Part shown: piece by piece, positions 1-10,574 of the stretch
Layout of the letters: each line of letters begins with the position of its first letter
How positions within the stretch are numbered: position 1 is the stretch's first letter
Assembly: GCF_016920785.2 (NCBI RefSeq)
Contig: NW_024609857.1
Span: 133,541,094 to 133,605,093, forward strand
Source of the DNA: Ixodes scapularis
Lineage: Eukaryota; Arthropoda; Arachnida; Ixodida; Ixodidae
Direction of reading: 5' to 3'
DNA: 64,000 nucleotides
The notes under the pieces: generated by a model
The model's database searches: none
What the model was told of the DNA's origin: nothing
The model's input: the letters and a program-made list of their open reading frames with translations, nothing else
Program-made: the position numbers and the translations under genes

Positions 1-2
1 TT

Positions 3-221
3 ACATTCTCACCCGACGACCTTGTTTTGCTCTGGACTCGGCAACGCCGTGTCGGACTAGCCGAAAAACTCCTCCCTCGTTACACTGGGCCTTACCGCAT
101 TCACCGCAAACTAAGCGACGTCACCTACGTGATTGAAGCAATCCACCCAAACGACACCGGCCGCAACAAACAACGTCAAACCGTCCACATCCTACGCCTC
201 AAACCATTTTTTACTCAGTGA
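3..221 (+). CDS. pol: 3' end of Ty3/Gypsy-type pol (integrase C-terminal tail), truncated by window edge
   Basis: The frame is open from the left edge and ends in TGA. It encodes the tail of a retrotransposon integrase, the enzyme that joins element cDNA to the host genome. The visible protein begins TFSPDDLVLLWTRQRRVGL, then has a PRYTGPYRI block and ends HILRLKPFF. This SPDDLV...KLLPRYTGPY pattern is the SH3-like C-terminal domain typical of metazoan Gypsy integrases. No internal stop is visible in about 72 codons, so this part looks intact. The start codon and catalytic core lie outside the window. Family identity rests on motif recognition. The exact Gypsy lineage cannot be set from this tail. 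Confidence 0.72.
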   Translation, partial: TFSPDDLVLLWTRQRRVGLAEKLLPRYTGPYRIHRKLSDVTYVIEAIHPNDTGRNKQRQTVHILRLKPFFTQ

Positions 222-274
222 CACCACGACCACCTTCAACTCAACGACGAGGCGTCGTTTTCTACCTGGGGGGG

Positions 275-434
275 TAGTATTACGAGGATAAAAAAGAGGT
301 GGTCGGGCAGTGATTTGGAGGAGAGATGAAGAAGAGGATCAGTAGTTTTTGCTTTGCTGGCAACGGATGCTGTCACCTCTATTTTCTACCATCTCAATCA
401 CCTGTAAATAAACCCCATTTTCACCGTAACAATA
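275..434 (+). repeat. Candidate 3' LTR of the flanking Gypsy element
   Basis: About 50 bp after the pol stop there is a G-rich run (CTACCTGGGGGGG) that could be the polypurine tract. TAGTATTACGAGG follows directly. A polyadenylation-like GTAAATAAACC lies near 404-415 and the sequence CACCGTAACA ends near 434. The order pol, purine tract, AATAAA fits a short LTR. No second copy is in the window, so both ends are guesses. Confidence 0.35.
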
Positions 435-446
435 TGCTATATTACA

Positions 447-1096
447 AACGTTCAGGTATCAAAAACAAGCACAAAAGTAATATTTTTGTCGCCTTTATTT
501 GAAGAACTGACTGAAGGAGAAAAATAAGACCTAATCACAAGGTTTCTTCTTGTTTGACTCCTTGTTCAGCAATGAGGACAATCACGTCCTCATTGGGCCT
601 TTTTTCAGAACCTTGAACTTCTGGCAGATGAACTCTGGAAATAGAGAAATGAAGATGTTATAAATACCTCTATCTCAGAAACATATTTATCTGTGACCAT
701 GAATTTAAAAAAGAGGAAAAAACTGTATTTAACAGTCATCAATTTAGTTATGGGCTCGGTCAGTGACGTATGGAGGTGATTTTCAGTCTCATAACAACAA
801 TCTCACAAGCGGTTTAACCATGGCGGTTCTATAGACGAAAAGTTTGGTAGTGTTATTAGAGTGTTGCCTAAAAACTAATGTTAGTAGTCGCTAAAAATAG
901 AATAGAAAAAATAATTTGAAACTACCAAGCATGCGCCAAACGCTTGGAGAGATCGTTTTATTGTTTTCTGTCTGTACATATACAGAGAGACATGCTGTCA
1001 CAGTCACTAGAAAAAAAATGTATGGCAAATTTCTAAGCAATTGGGGGCAATTACGTGAAACGTAATTGCCCCGCAACTGTAAATCACGTGTCCTTA
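447..1096. other. AT-rich intergenic stretch, no gene recognised
   Basis: No coding frame of interest is seen. A short hairpin (AATGAGGAC/GTCCTCATT, 572-595) is followed by a T-run. Bases 925-963 resemble the right end of the MITE family found at 41709 and 51730 (GCATGCG...CGCTTGG.GAGATCG), suggesting a decayed copy. Confidence 0.45.
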
Positions 1097-1426
1097 TAGA
1101 CCCATCTCGAAATTACCCCCTGTTCAAGCAGAGTTGGAAATACTGCACTGCTGCGTGTGCAAAAGACATCATCAAAACGGAAACTCAATCGCTTATATAT
1201 AGTTCACTTCTTGTTCTTCAAAATTGTACAAAAGAAAGCAGCTCAGCAATACGGTGGTCCTGCGACACCTATGTGGTACCTGCCCATCCCTGCAGGGCTT
1301 GTACTACCCCACATGAGGGCGTAGACAGCTAGCCCTGCCACCTTGATGGTGACTTTTGTTGAAGTTACTGTGCAGAGTTTCCAGATCTGCCTGAAGATGG
1401 CGTAATTTTGGGATGGGTCTGGGTGG
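1097..1426. mobile_element. Foldback/MITE with about 80-bp inverted arms
   Basis: The left arm (about 1097-1180, AGACCCATCTCGAAATTAC...) is the imperfect reverse complement of the right arm (about 1335-1426, which reads AGACCCATCCCAAAATTACG on the other strand). The arms share GGAAA..CTGCAC and CACCATCA/CATCATCA blocks. The roughly 150-bp centre has no coding potential. It abuts the 5' truncation of the downstream LINE. Family unknown. Confidence 0.6.
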
Positions 1427-1455
1427 AGAGCGAGGCATGGGTGGAGAGCGAGGGG

Positions 1456-3015
1456 GTGCTGGGGGAGCTGCAGAATGGGTTCCGGAAGCAAAGGAGGTTA
1501 GAGGACAATCTGTTCTCTTTAACGCAGTGTATCGAAATAGCAGAAAAGGAACAAAGGCCCCTATGGCTAGCGTTTCTGGATATCAAAGGAGCCTACGACA
1601 GTGTAATTCAAGAGAATTTGTGGGGCATACTGGGTACATTAGGGGTAGAAGCTGGAGTAACTAATCTTTTAAAAGATATATATAATAGCAACAAGGTGCT
1701 TATAAAATGGGAAACAAATGTATCGGAGCCTATAGAGATAGAGCGGGGGCTTAGGCAAGGCTGCCCTTTGTCGCCTTTGTTGTTCATGTTATACTTGCAG
1801 GGATTGGAGAACAAACTAGAGCGGAGCGGGTTTGGCTTCAACCTTTCTTTCATCAAGCAAGGTGAATGGATTAAACAATCACTACCGGGGCTGATGTATG
1901 CAGATGATATAGTGCTAATGGCCGACAACAAAGAAGATTTGCAGAAATTAATGGATATCTGTGGTACAGAGGGAGATAAACTAGGTCTTAAATTTAGTCA
2001 AGAAAAATCGGCAGTGATGATTTTTAATGATAAAGATGGTGGCGAGCATAGGATACAAGAGGTCATGTTGGAGGTAGTGGATAAGTACAGGTATCTTGGG
2101 GTATGGATAAATAATGGTGTTGAGTATCTAACGGAGCATGAAAAACATGTAGCGATGAAAGGTAGCAGGAATGCAGCCGTCATGAAACATAGGGCTCTGT
2201 GGAATTACAGTAGGTATGAAGTGGTGAGGGGGATTTGGAAAGGGGTCATGGTTCCCGGCCTGACCTTCGGCAATGCGGTCCTGTGCATGAGACCAGATAT
2301 TCAAGCAAAGTTAGAAATTAAACAGCGGGGCGTAGGTAGGCTTGCTTTGGGAGCTCATGGAAATACGCCGAATCAGGGGGTACAAGGCGACATGGGATGG
2401 ACGTCATTCGAGGGCAGGGAAGCTAGCAGCAAGATAGAATTTGAGGAGCGTTTGAGGGAAATGGAGGAAGAGCAGTGGGCTAGGAAAGTTTTCAGTTATT
2501 TGTACACGAGGAATGTAGATACCAAATGGAGAAAGCGAACTAGAAAATTATCAAGCAAATATTTGGGCGGCAGTGGGGGCGCCAACCAGGAATTACGGGT
2601 TAAGAAAAGGATAAAAGAAACAGAGAAGGGTCTGTGGGAAACGGGTATGCAGACAAAACCAGCACTGGAGACATACAGAATGTTCAAACAGGAAATTTGC
2701 AAAGAAAATATCTACGATAATTCTAGGGGAAGCTCTTTGTTGTTTGAGGCCAGGACAGGAGTATTGCGGACTAAGACGTACCGGGTTAAGTACCAGGAGA
2801 TGGACACTTTATGTAGTGTGTGTGGGGAGCAGGAGGAAACGGCTGAACACTTAATACTTTTCTGTAAAGGGCTTCACCCAACAGTTAACAGTGACCGGGC
2901 GGATTTAATCAAAGCATTGGGTTTTAAAGACAGTGAAGGAAAAATAGACTTTACACGGGTAGAAATAACCAAGCGGAGGTTATCAGACTGGTGGCTAAAA
3001 TCGAGGCAGGGGTGA
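1456..3015 (+). pseudogene. 5'-truncated LINE (non-LTR retrotransposon) reverse transcriptase
   Basis: This is the RT part of a LINE ORF2, which copies element RNA into DNA at a nicked target site. Visible in order are: the N-terminal GFRKQRRLEDNLFSLTQCIE block; RT motif A (FLDIKGAYDSV); motif B (GLRQGCPLSPLLF); the catalytic YADD box (1897-1908); a long thumb/connection region; and a C-terminal zinc knuckle CSVCGEQEETAEHLILFC (CX2CX7HX4C). The frame is uninterrupted to the TGA at 3015. No endonuclease domain and no plausible initiator ATG are present, so this is a typical 5' truncation. The first codons of the open frame, with a duplicated GGGTGGAGAGCGAGG, belong to the upstream junction. 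The clade is uncertain (I/R1/L1-like features). The intact frame suggests recent insertion. Confidence 0.9.
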
Positions 3016-3136
3016 GATTTAATCTTGGAATTCAAAACATATAATTAGATTTATAATGTTGGCTAGGTGGCGCAAGCCACCGCCCGATTCACAGGGTTTA
3101 GCCAGATCCATCCATCCATCCATCCATCCATCTATT
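3016..3136 (+). repeat. LINE 3' UTR and (TCCA)n tail
   Basis: A short 3' UTR includes TTGGCTAGGTGGCGCAAGCC. A perfect TCCA repeat run at 3107-3132 follows. Simple-repeat tails instead of poly(A) are common in several LINE clades, so this marks the 3' end of the copy above. Confidence 0.7.
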
Positions 3137-3734
3137 CTAAGCAGCAGTGTTGAAAGCTTGGCTGGTTGGTACTGGTTCACGATAAAGTAAAACGCGCATA
3201 AAAAACAACTGAAAGAAAAGACACGCAAGGGGCGGCATTTTTCCTAGCAATTTCGGTGTTGCTGGCGAGTTGTTTCCTAGCCTCTCCTAGTGCAACACGA
3301 ATTGCACGGATCGCACCCGGTTTGAAAATGACGAGCAACTCAGACAACTCGGAGATGTTTGAAGCGGCAGCAGTCAATCAGGGACGTAATATTTTCAATT
3401 GACACTCCGTGCCAAATATGATAACAACTAAAGACTTGGTTCTGGTTTGAAATTGATCGTTTTGGGGAATAAACCGTGTCAAAAACATGAGTCAGTATTC
3501 TCAACGCCAATTAAAGACACAAAAACATGCTTATAGGGCGTCAGTGTGTGTCTAAATAGTGCATGAAAAATAAAGCGTAATGATGATAATGGAAATTGCA
3601 GCAATTGGTTGCTGCGTGTCAACGCGGGCGGCCCGTGTTGCTGGTGTTACGACGTCAAGTTGCCGGGAGAAATTGCCCAGTCTAAAGCGGGACTAAGTTT
3701 TAGTCTTCGTATTTTCCTCCAGTCGTGCTCTCAC
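3137..3734. other. Intergenic, nothing recognised
   Basis: Mixed-composition DNA with no RT, transposase or gene motifs on either strand. Short open frames here lack recognisable domains. Confidence 0.5.
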
Positions 3735-3831
3735 TGACCTCAGCCATACCATGCTGAATACGCTGGTTCTCGTCTGACCACCGAAGCTAAGCAGCATGGT
3801 GCACAGTCAGTACTTGAGAGGGAGACCACTT
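3735..3831 (+). pseudogene. 5S rRNA-like sequence (pseudogene or head of a 5S-derived SINE)
   Basis: About 95 bp follow the metazoan 5S rRNA order: GCCATACCATGCTGAATACG, then GGTTCTCGTCTGACCACCGA, AAGCTAAGCAGCATGG, and the internal promoter box C region GTCAGTACTTGAGAGGGAGACC. Box A (AAGCTAAGCAG) and box C are both recognisable, so the internal Pol III promoter may survive. The sequence stops matching after about base 93 of 5S and runs into TTTTT, a Pol III terminator. The 3' helix strand is missing, so it cannot be a functional 5S RNA. Confidence 0.8.
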
Positions 3832-4072
3832 TTTAGCTTCTCTCTCTATTTAGTGAGGCGTCTATTTTGATGTGTTTCCATGGCTACAAACACATGACTT
3901 CTCTCGACCAAGGAGCTCCCAGCTTAGAGGCCTCGAGGCTTCGGCGCGACTTTACTGAAAATTAAATTGAGATCTAAAGAATATTTCACGTTAAAAAAAT
4001 TGGGTTCGTAGTTTTTTTTTTTTATAGAGAAACGCTTAATTGAAACTTCGACAACTTTTCTCTCAAACACAT

Positions 4073-4399
4073 TGTAGTAATCTCCTCTACACGGCGGTAC
4101 GAAAGGAGAGGACGCTAACAGCACTCACATGATGAGGCCGGGTAGGAAGCCGCGGCCCCGCGCGTTCGGGGCTTACGAAGAACGAGACAAAGACATGTTG
4201 CCTGCTGGGTGTCCCGTAGTTCTCTGACGTCGCTGACGGACGGCGGCTCTTTTATTAACATATGTCACGTGACATCATAGATGCATAAACACACATAACA
4301 ACAAGATAAGACAACCCGATAAATTCACCATCAAAGCATACTAAACAGAACACACGTTGCGCCATCTGGTGGCAAAATCACTTATCGCAGATCACTACA
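4073..4399 (-). repeat. 3' LTR (327 bp)
   Basis: Direct repeat of 10591-10915. Contains CTCTTTTATTAACATATG, whose reverse strand gives an AATAAA-like signal, and a CACGTGAC box. One CT dinucleotide is extra relative to the other LTR (GTTCTCTGACG versus GTTCTGACG). Termini TGTAGT/ACTACA form a perfect 6-bp inverted repeat. Confidence 0.95.
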
Positions 4400-4411
4400 C
4401 ACTTCCCTCCT
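4400..4411 (-). other. Polypurine tract next to the 3' LTR
   Basis: On the minus strand GGAGGGAAGTG ends exactly at the TGTAGT start of the LTR. A purine-rich primer for plus-strand DNA synthesis is expected at this position in an LTR retrotransposon. Confidence 0.75.
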
Positions 4412-5037
4412 TAAAATTTTTAAAAAGAAACGGAGGGAAACAAAGCACAAAACACAATTCGAATTTCACCACAATAAAGACAACGCTCTCCCCTTGTCTG
4501 TTAAAAAAAATTGTAACATATGGAACCGGGTATCGGCTCACAGCGGCGTTCCTGGCAATGAGACGGCAGATCGTCTGGTCGACGCTGAGCAGTACCGTAG
4601 CTCTTTTCATCCATGTCACCACAGTATGACAAAAACCATAGACAGTTTCTACATCAGATACAAACACAGTCTCCGATTCCCTATAGCCTACCTCGAGTTG
4701 CTACAGATTTGGACTGAAGTTTGTTTGCCTTTGTTTTCCTGTTTTGATGTCCATGACACAGGTGTAGTGTATGTTAGTAATTGTTAGTGGTTAGGTGTTG
4801 TCAAGAGTTGGTGTTTGTCATGGACATCTTTTTACCTTGGCCAAGGATACCTAAAGCATTTTCATTATTACATGCTATGGCATAGTGCTATGTAAGGATG
4901 CAAAACAAAGACTCATTGAAGACATTTGGAGGAATATAAGAAACACATGGAAAGACATCTCCAAAAACAAGCTCTTGGACCTGAAGACTACACTCCACAC
5001 GGGAACTCCAAACAGTCTCCAAAACAACAACTATGCG
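4412..5037 (-). other. Long 3' non-coding region of the Gypsy element
   Basis: About 620 bp separate the pol stop from the purine tract. No env-like frame is visible. The region holds a LINE RNase H fragment in the opposite orientation (see 4524-4600), so part of it is probably captured or inserted foreign sequence. Confidence 0.6.
4524..4600 (+). pseudogene. LINE RNase H domain fragment inside the Gypsy 3' region
   Basis: The plus strand encodes VSAHSGVPGNETADRL, the highly conserved C-terminal RNase H signature of LINEs of the I/Jockey/R1 type (W-V-x-S-H-x-G-I-x-G-N-E-x-A-D). About 25 codons are clear. Flanking sequence is not convincingly LINE. It runs opposite to the Gypsy genes. Confidence 0.75.
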
Positions 5038-8000
5038 TTAAACAATGTCGATAAATGAATTCTGTTCACTTTCCATATTTGAGTCATCTGAAGAAATGAA
5101 AGACATGACATAGTCTTTCAACTTTGCTGGGAGACGTTTCTTTCGTTGTGGTCGTAGGGGAGTACTAGTAGCCAATGGGGTTGCCAAAGTCACTGACGGC
5201 TGGGATACGAAAAAAAAATCACGGCTTGAAGGGTCGCACTGCACAACCACTGGGTCACAGGGTACCTCCACCTGCTGGGGAGCCCCACTTGGTTCGCCAG
5301 GACTTGGTTCCTCTGGGGGAGCAGGCTGCACGGAATCTCCGAGCGCAGCCGGAGGCTCGGTGTCGGGCCACCAGGAACATCCAGGTTGCCCAGGCGTCGG
5401 CCCAGACTCGCCAGCCAGTGGAGATTGAGGAGGCCCAGGGTCAAAAGCACCGGGGACGAGCAGTGGCCCCGGATCAGGAACTGTATGACTTTCAGGTATA
5501 CTGTGTGGAATACTATCATTTTGATCTATATATGGTGCGAGGACATTTGGAAGTGGAAGTGAAGGAATACTATTGGAGAGTTCACGAAAATCTTCCTCGT
5601 CCGAGTAGATGTCGGAATCTCCCTCACGAGGCCGTGCAGACGCCTTCGTCAATTTACTGGCATTCCAGGTCCTTCCATCATCGAGCCTGTACGTGGCTGA
5701 TCCCAGCTGGGCTTCAACCCTTTTCGACTGTGTATACCTTGATTGAAGTTTGCCACGATGTGTGGGCTTGAACACGTGCACGGCTTGACCGGCGGAGAAC
5801 TGTGGCCGTTTGGCAGCCTTCCGGTGATCCCAATATGACTTCATGTTTTGTTGATAACTTTGAACCCTCTCGGGAAGAAGAGCACGTTGTTGTAAAACGA
5901 AATCAGGAACCTGCCTTGTAGGCATCCCTTGGAGGTTTAGTTTAGACCGGTGGATCCGACCATGCAATAAAAGTGAAGGGGCAAACCCCGTCGCAGGATG
6001 TACCGTACGGCGGTACGCTTCGAGATGGTCTCGAACAGCTTCTATAAGAGGACGGCCTTGAACTATAGCTGCCTGAAGGCACGTCTTGAGAACACGGTTA
6101 AATCTCTCCACCTGACCGTTACATTGTGGATGATACAAGGACGTTTTCAAATGTTTTATGCCATTTTCACGAAGGAAGTCTTGAAATTCTTAGGACATAA
6201 ACTGTACCCCGTTGTCTGTAACAAGCTCACAGGGAAGTCCTTCATGAGCAAACACATTTCTCAAAAAGGAAATGACAGTTGAAGACGTTATTGCTGCGGC
6301 AGACTGCACCTCAGGCCACTTCGAATGATAATCTATCAAGACAATGAAAAACCGTTGACTCTGTGGCGCCCTGTCGATAGGGCCTACGATATCGACAGCA
6401 AGTTTTTCCCAAGGCTGGTCGGGGAACTTTATGGGCTGCAACGGAGCGGGTGCGGCCTTTACAGGTTTATCAGTCGAATGACACACCGTACAATTTTCCA
6501 CTTTGGTTTTGATCTCCTGGTTCATGCGGGGCCACCAATAGTGTTCACGTATGAGGCTTGTTGTTCGTGATATTCCTTGGTGTGTCTCGTGTGCAAGATG
6601 GATGATGTTGTCACGGAGTGTTGATGGCGGCACGAGCCTTTCTCCACGATACAAGATACCTTCATACAGTGAAAGTTGCTCACGCACTTGAAAGAACGGT
6701 CGCATGTCGGTGTGGATGTCATTACCCTCCGGCCAGGACGTGGTAGTGTACCGGATTACAGATGGAAGGATAGTGTCATTAGCCGTAGCCTGTTGAAATG
6801 CGAGTTTGGACATGGGGACTGTGATAAGAGAAACGACCTCCTCGGTAAATTCCATACCATTCTCCGTGTAGTTAACGGGTAGCCGTGAAAAAGCATCGGC
6901 AACCAGGTTCGCAGATCCCTTCTGATATTCAATAGTGAAATTATAATTAAGCAGTCTGGCTGTCCACCGGGTGATCCTCAAAGGGCGGATCCCAGACCCC
7001 TTGCTAGAAAGCAGGGCGACTAGAGCTTGGTGGTCTGTTCGTATCACAAAGGACCGACCCCACAGATACACATGCCACCTCTCACAGGCCCACAAACAGG
7101 CCAGCGCCTCCTTTTCACCTGTTGAATACCTCCGCTCGGCATCAGTCAACGAGCGCGAAGCGAAAGCGACAGGACGCAGTTGACTTCCGTACTGTTGTTG
7201 TAACAGAGCCCCAAGACCATAGTTAGACGCATCCGTAGCCAAAACGATAGGAAGTGTTGGATCAAACATCGACAAAATCGGAGCACTTTTTATGAAAGCC
7301 TTTACATTTTGGAAACTGGCCTCGGCTTCCGGGGACCAGTGAAAGCGAACTCCTTTACGGAGAAGACGACGCATGGGCTCTACGACAGTTGAGCAATGAG
7401 GGATAATTTTACTGTAATATTCAACAAGTCCCAGAAATGCTTTCAGCTTTGCTGGTTCGGTAGGGGTTTCAAACTTCAGGACTGCATCTACCTTAGCGGA
7501 AAGGGGTGCTAGTCCTTCCGCGGAAAGATGGTGTCCCAGAAACGAAAGCTCTGTAACTCGAAAGACACCTTCACGATTTAGCTTCATCCCGGCTCGGGAG
7601 ATACAAGAGAGGACCTGACGCAGATTCTCGTCGTGTTCTGCCTGCGTAGCACCGTAGACTATTATATCATCAAGGTAAAACTGGACTCCTTTGCAATCTT
7701 TCAGGATTTTTGACATGATGTTTTGAAACGCTGCAGGTGCCGAAGCCAACCCGAAACAAACGCGCTTGAATCTGAACAGTTCCTCATGCGTGATAAAAGC
7801 AGTGAGATCACGACTCACCGGGTCGAGACGAACTTGGTGGTAAGCGGACGCCAGGTCCAGCTTGGAGAAGCAACTGGCACCACGCAAGGAACCCAGTAGT
7901 TCATCGATGTGGGGTAGCGGGAAAGAATCGATGACTACCGCTTGATTTGGCGCACGGAGGTCAACACACATCCGGATACGTCCGTCAGTCCGCCGAACGA

Positions 8001-9270
8001 CGACGATAGGTGAAACCCACTCGGAGGCATCCACTCTCTCGATCACACCTTCTCTCTCCAGTCTGAAAATCTCTTCCGAGACAGCATCCCTCAGGGTCAT
8101 CGGAAGACGGCGCAGCTTGGACTGTACCGGTGGCACGTTGCAACGCTGCTTGATAGTATGGGTGGAATTCTTGACCAAACCCAAACCTGGACTAAAGAGA
8201 TGTTCAAATTCTTCGAAGCCTTTGGGCAACTTGGACTGATCTGAAAGAAAAGGACTTGAAACTTGAGATGCATTTGTATTTTCATGGTGGAGCAGTTGTG
8301 CTGTGATTTCATGGCTTGTATTTTCAGGACTTGTGTTTTCAGGAAGATGTGGTTGATGGAGCCCATGGCTCTCAGGATGGCGTCGCGGAATCGCGGCTGT
8401 CGACGAATCGTGGTCAAAGTCCGCGGGAATTTTCGGAGTGGTCTTTTCCGAGACCGATGACGATGTAGACACGTTGGCACCCGAAGGTACAAAAGAAGAT
8501 GACCGGGACCTTGCATCTCTGGATCCGGCCGGTTGGCGGTTTTGGCAGGACGTGATGATGAACGGCCGTCGCTGCAGGGGGACCGCCGACTTCACATACT
8601 GCCGTGGAACTCCTCCTCCCTGAGCTGCATCAACATGCGAACAAACATAATCATTTTCATCTCCTGATAATCTCATGCGCAACGCTCGGACGGCGTCGAC
8701 GCCAAGTAGCGATCCTCCAGTCCGGGTGACAAAAAACTCCAGCGGTGCATAACGATCCTTAAAAACAACTTGAGCGGTGAAGCATCCAAGCACAGGGATA
8801 GTGTCTTGCATGTAGTGAACAAGAGTTTTCGAGGGCGGACATAGTCGAATGTCGGAACTCCGTTGTACTTCATTAAACTCTCGTTCATTCAGAATGGACA
8901 CAAAAGAGCCAGTGTCGACAAGGAGACGAAGAGGGGTTGTATTTACCTTGATGTCGGCCATGAAGGCATCCCGACGATAAACACCTCTTGCTGCTTGCTC
9001 GGCCGACTCAACGGGGACGCTCGGCAGCATTTCCGGCACCAGGGATGGCCCAACAATGTTCACAGGATCGTTACCTCCTGACGGCACATTCCGTGAAAAC
9101 GGTCGGGCAGCGAAGTAACGGCCGGAGCCCTGGGGTGCTATGTTGCGCTTTTTGGACTCCCAGGAGACTAGGGAGAGGGAAGTGACGTCAACGACACAGC
9201 AAATGCAGATTGGATGTTGACAGAAGAAAACGAAATCAACACCCAATCTGCGTTTGCTGTGTCGTTGACG
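5038..9270 (-). pseudogene. pol: Gypsy pol polyprotein (protease, RT, RNase H, integrase), one in-frame nonsense codon
   Basis: Pol supplies the replication enzymes of the element. The frame is open from 9270. A convenient first codon at 9246 is TTG, so a true start is not evident. Domains in order (numbering from 9246): aspartic protease with DTG at residue 111; RT with YLDD at residues 524-527; RNase H with ATDASNYGLGALL and RTDHQALV; the integrase HHCC zinc finger (HETHQG...CTVC); and a DDE core with AVDIVGP and VTDNGVQF. A TAA at 6190-6192 follows directly. The same frame then continues to 5038 with HPQCNGQVERFN (the third acidic residue) and a long Pro-rich tail. The single nonsense codon thus separates the second Asp from the Glu of the integrase active site, so full integrase cannot be made without readthrough. 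Length and order otherwise match active Gypsy elements. Confidence 0.93.
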
Positions 9271-9329
9271 TCACTTCCCTCTCCCTAGTCTCCTGGGAGT
9301 GCAAAAAGCGCAACATAGCCCCCCAGGCC
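9127..9329. repeat. 87-bp snap-back inverted duplication at the gag/pol junction
   Basis: Bases 9127-9213 and 9243-9329 are reverse complements with only a few mismatches, separated by 29 nt. Both arms contain the TCCCAGGAGACTAGGGAGAG block, seen directly in the left arm and as its complement in the right. Gag ends inside the right arm (9285) and the pol frame opens only at 9270, so the usual gag-pol overlap is absent here. Confidence 0.9.
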
Positions 9330-10349
9330 ACGGCTCGGGAACGACGTTCGCCGCGGGTCACTGACGAAGGCCGCCGACGGTGGGCGGCGACTCCGACAAA
9401 CCACCGCAAAGTGGCCCGTCTTTCCACACAAAAAACATGCCACACCAGACGCTGGACACTCGTTGCGGTTGTGGCCGCGTCGACCACAGAATTTGCAGGG
9501 AACACCGACTCCTTCATCTCCGTGCCTTGAAGGAGGAGGGTAGCGCAGACGCTGGGGTGGGTGGTGTTGTAAAGTCCGGGGCACGTGGCTGGAAGTGACG
9601 CCGGACCGGCCATCTTGCCACCGACTTCGGGAAGGAGCCGGCCATGGACCTCCATCTTGGACGTCCGGCGTTCCAATGGGCACGTGCGCAAAGACGCGTT
9701 CAACGGCTGCCGGCGCCGCACCGCTAGCACTGTTAGCTTGCAGGTGAAAGCTTTCTGTGGCGCGCGCAAGTTGCTCGTACTGCAGCGCGAGCTGAACGAC
9801 ACGGGTTAAAGTGGGTACCCCCGTCCCTACACACTCTCGAAGGATGCGGTCTTGGACCCGCTTAGAGTCCAACCCCTCCAAAAATATCTCAGCAAGCCTC
9901 TCTTCCAAAGCGTCTCCATAAGAACAAAAAGACCCTTGGCGTCGCAGAGCGGTCAAGTACTCCGAGACGGTTTCTCCCGGGCGTTGGACGCGAGCGCGAA
10001 GCTTTTGGCGTTCCAGCGCGATACACCCAGAAAACTCAAAGTGCTTCTCGATAGCACTCAAAAAGACTTCAAAAACATCGCCTTCCTCGGAAGCGGGAGT
10101 CTCATCGAGCTGAAAAGCGTCAACAATTCTCTGGCCCTCAGCCCCAAGCATGGAAAACAAGATCGCCTTTTTTCGACTAGGCGCAACACTGTCCAAGCCG
10201 GACGCCTCAAGGAACATCAAGAAAGCACGTTTCCACGCGGGCCATGCACGCTCGGGCTTGCCCGGAACTGGCAAGAAGTCGGGCGGTGATGGAACCGGCG
10301 CGAGCGCTGACGTGCCGGCAGCTACAGGAGGCTGTGTTCCATTATCCAT
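9285..10349 (-). CDS. gag: Gypsy gag, nucleocapsid protein with two CCHC knuckles
   Basis: 354 codons from a genuine ATG at 10349 (MDNGTQPPVAAG). Gag forms the virus-like particle that packages element RNA in the cytoplasm. The N-terminal part has the retrotransposon capsid pattern with aromatic and Leu-rich helices (KPERAWPAWKRAFLMFLEAS). The C-terminus has two CX2CX4HX4C zinc knuckles, CKFCGRRGHNRNEC and CFLCGKTGHFAVVC, which bind RNA. The length fits Gypsy gag. The last residues fall inside the inverted duplication, so the native C-terminus may be altered. The frame differs from pol and does not overlap it. Confidence 0.88.
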   Translation of the reverse strand: MDNGTQPPVAAGTSALAPVPSPPDFLPVPGKPERAWPAWKRAFLMFLEASGLDSVAPSRKKAILFSMLGAEGQRIVDAFQLDETPASEEGDVFEVFLSAIEKHFEFSGCIALERQKLRARVQRPGETVSEYLTALRRQGSFCSYGDALEERLAEIFLEGLDSKRVQDRILRECVGTGVPTLTRVVQLALQYEQLARATESFHLQANSASGAAPAAVERVFAHVPIGTPDVQDGGPWPAPSRSRWQDGRSGVTSSHVPRTLQHHPPQRLRYPPPSRHGDEGVGVPCKFCGRRGHNRNECPASGVACFLCGKTGHFAVVCRSRRPPSAAFVSDPRRTSFPSRGLGGYVALFALPGD

Positions 10350-10574
10350 TATATATATGTTGTAGAAGGTTGTAGGAAACGATGCAAAAACAGTGCAAAC
10401 TCACATCTTACGTTGTCACGAGACGCATGCTGAAGGGAAGCAGCTGTCAGGGCCCATTCTGACTAGCCATGGAACGTGTTCCAAGTGAAACGAAATGGAT
10501 CGAAGAAGAAAAAAAAAATCGCGTCGGCTCTCACGGCCAGTGCACCGAGACGCGGAGAGAACTACGGTTAACCA

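Noticed and set aside
572..605. Rho-independent terminator
   Set aside because: Hairpin plus T-run fits the shape, but the context is eukaryotic and no adjoining small RNA is evident.
5175..5771. 198-codon plus-strand open frame
   Set aside because: Lies antisense within the well-supported Gypsy pol tail and shows no domain; a shadow of the Pro-rich region.
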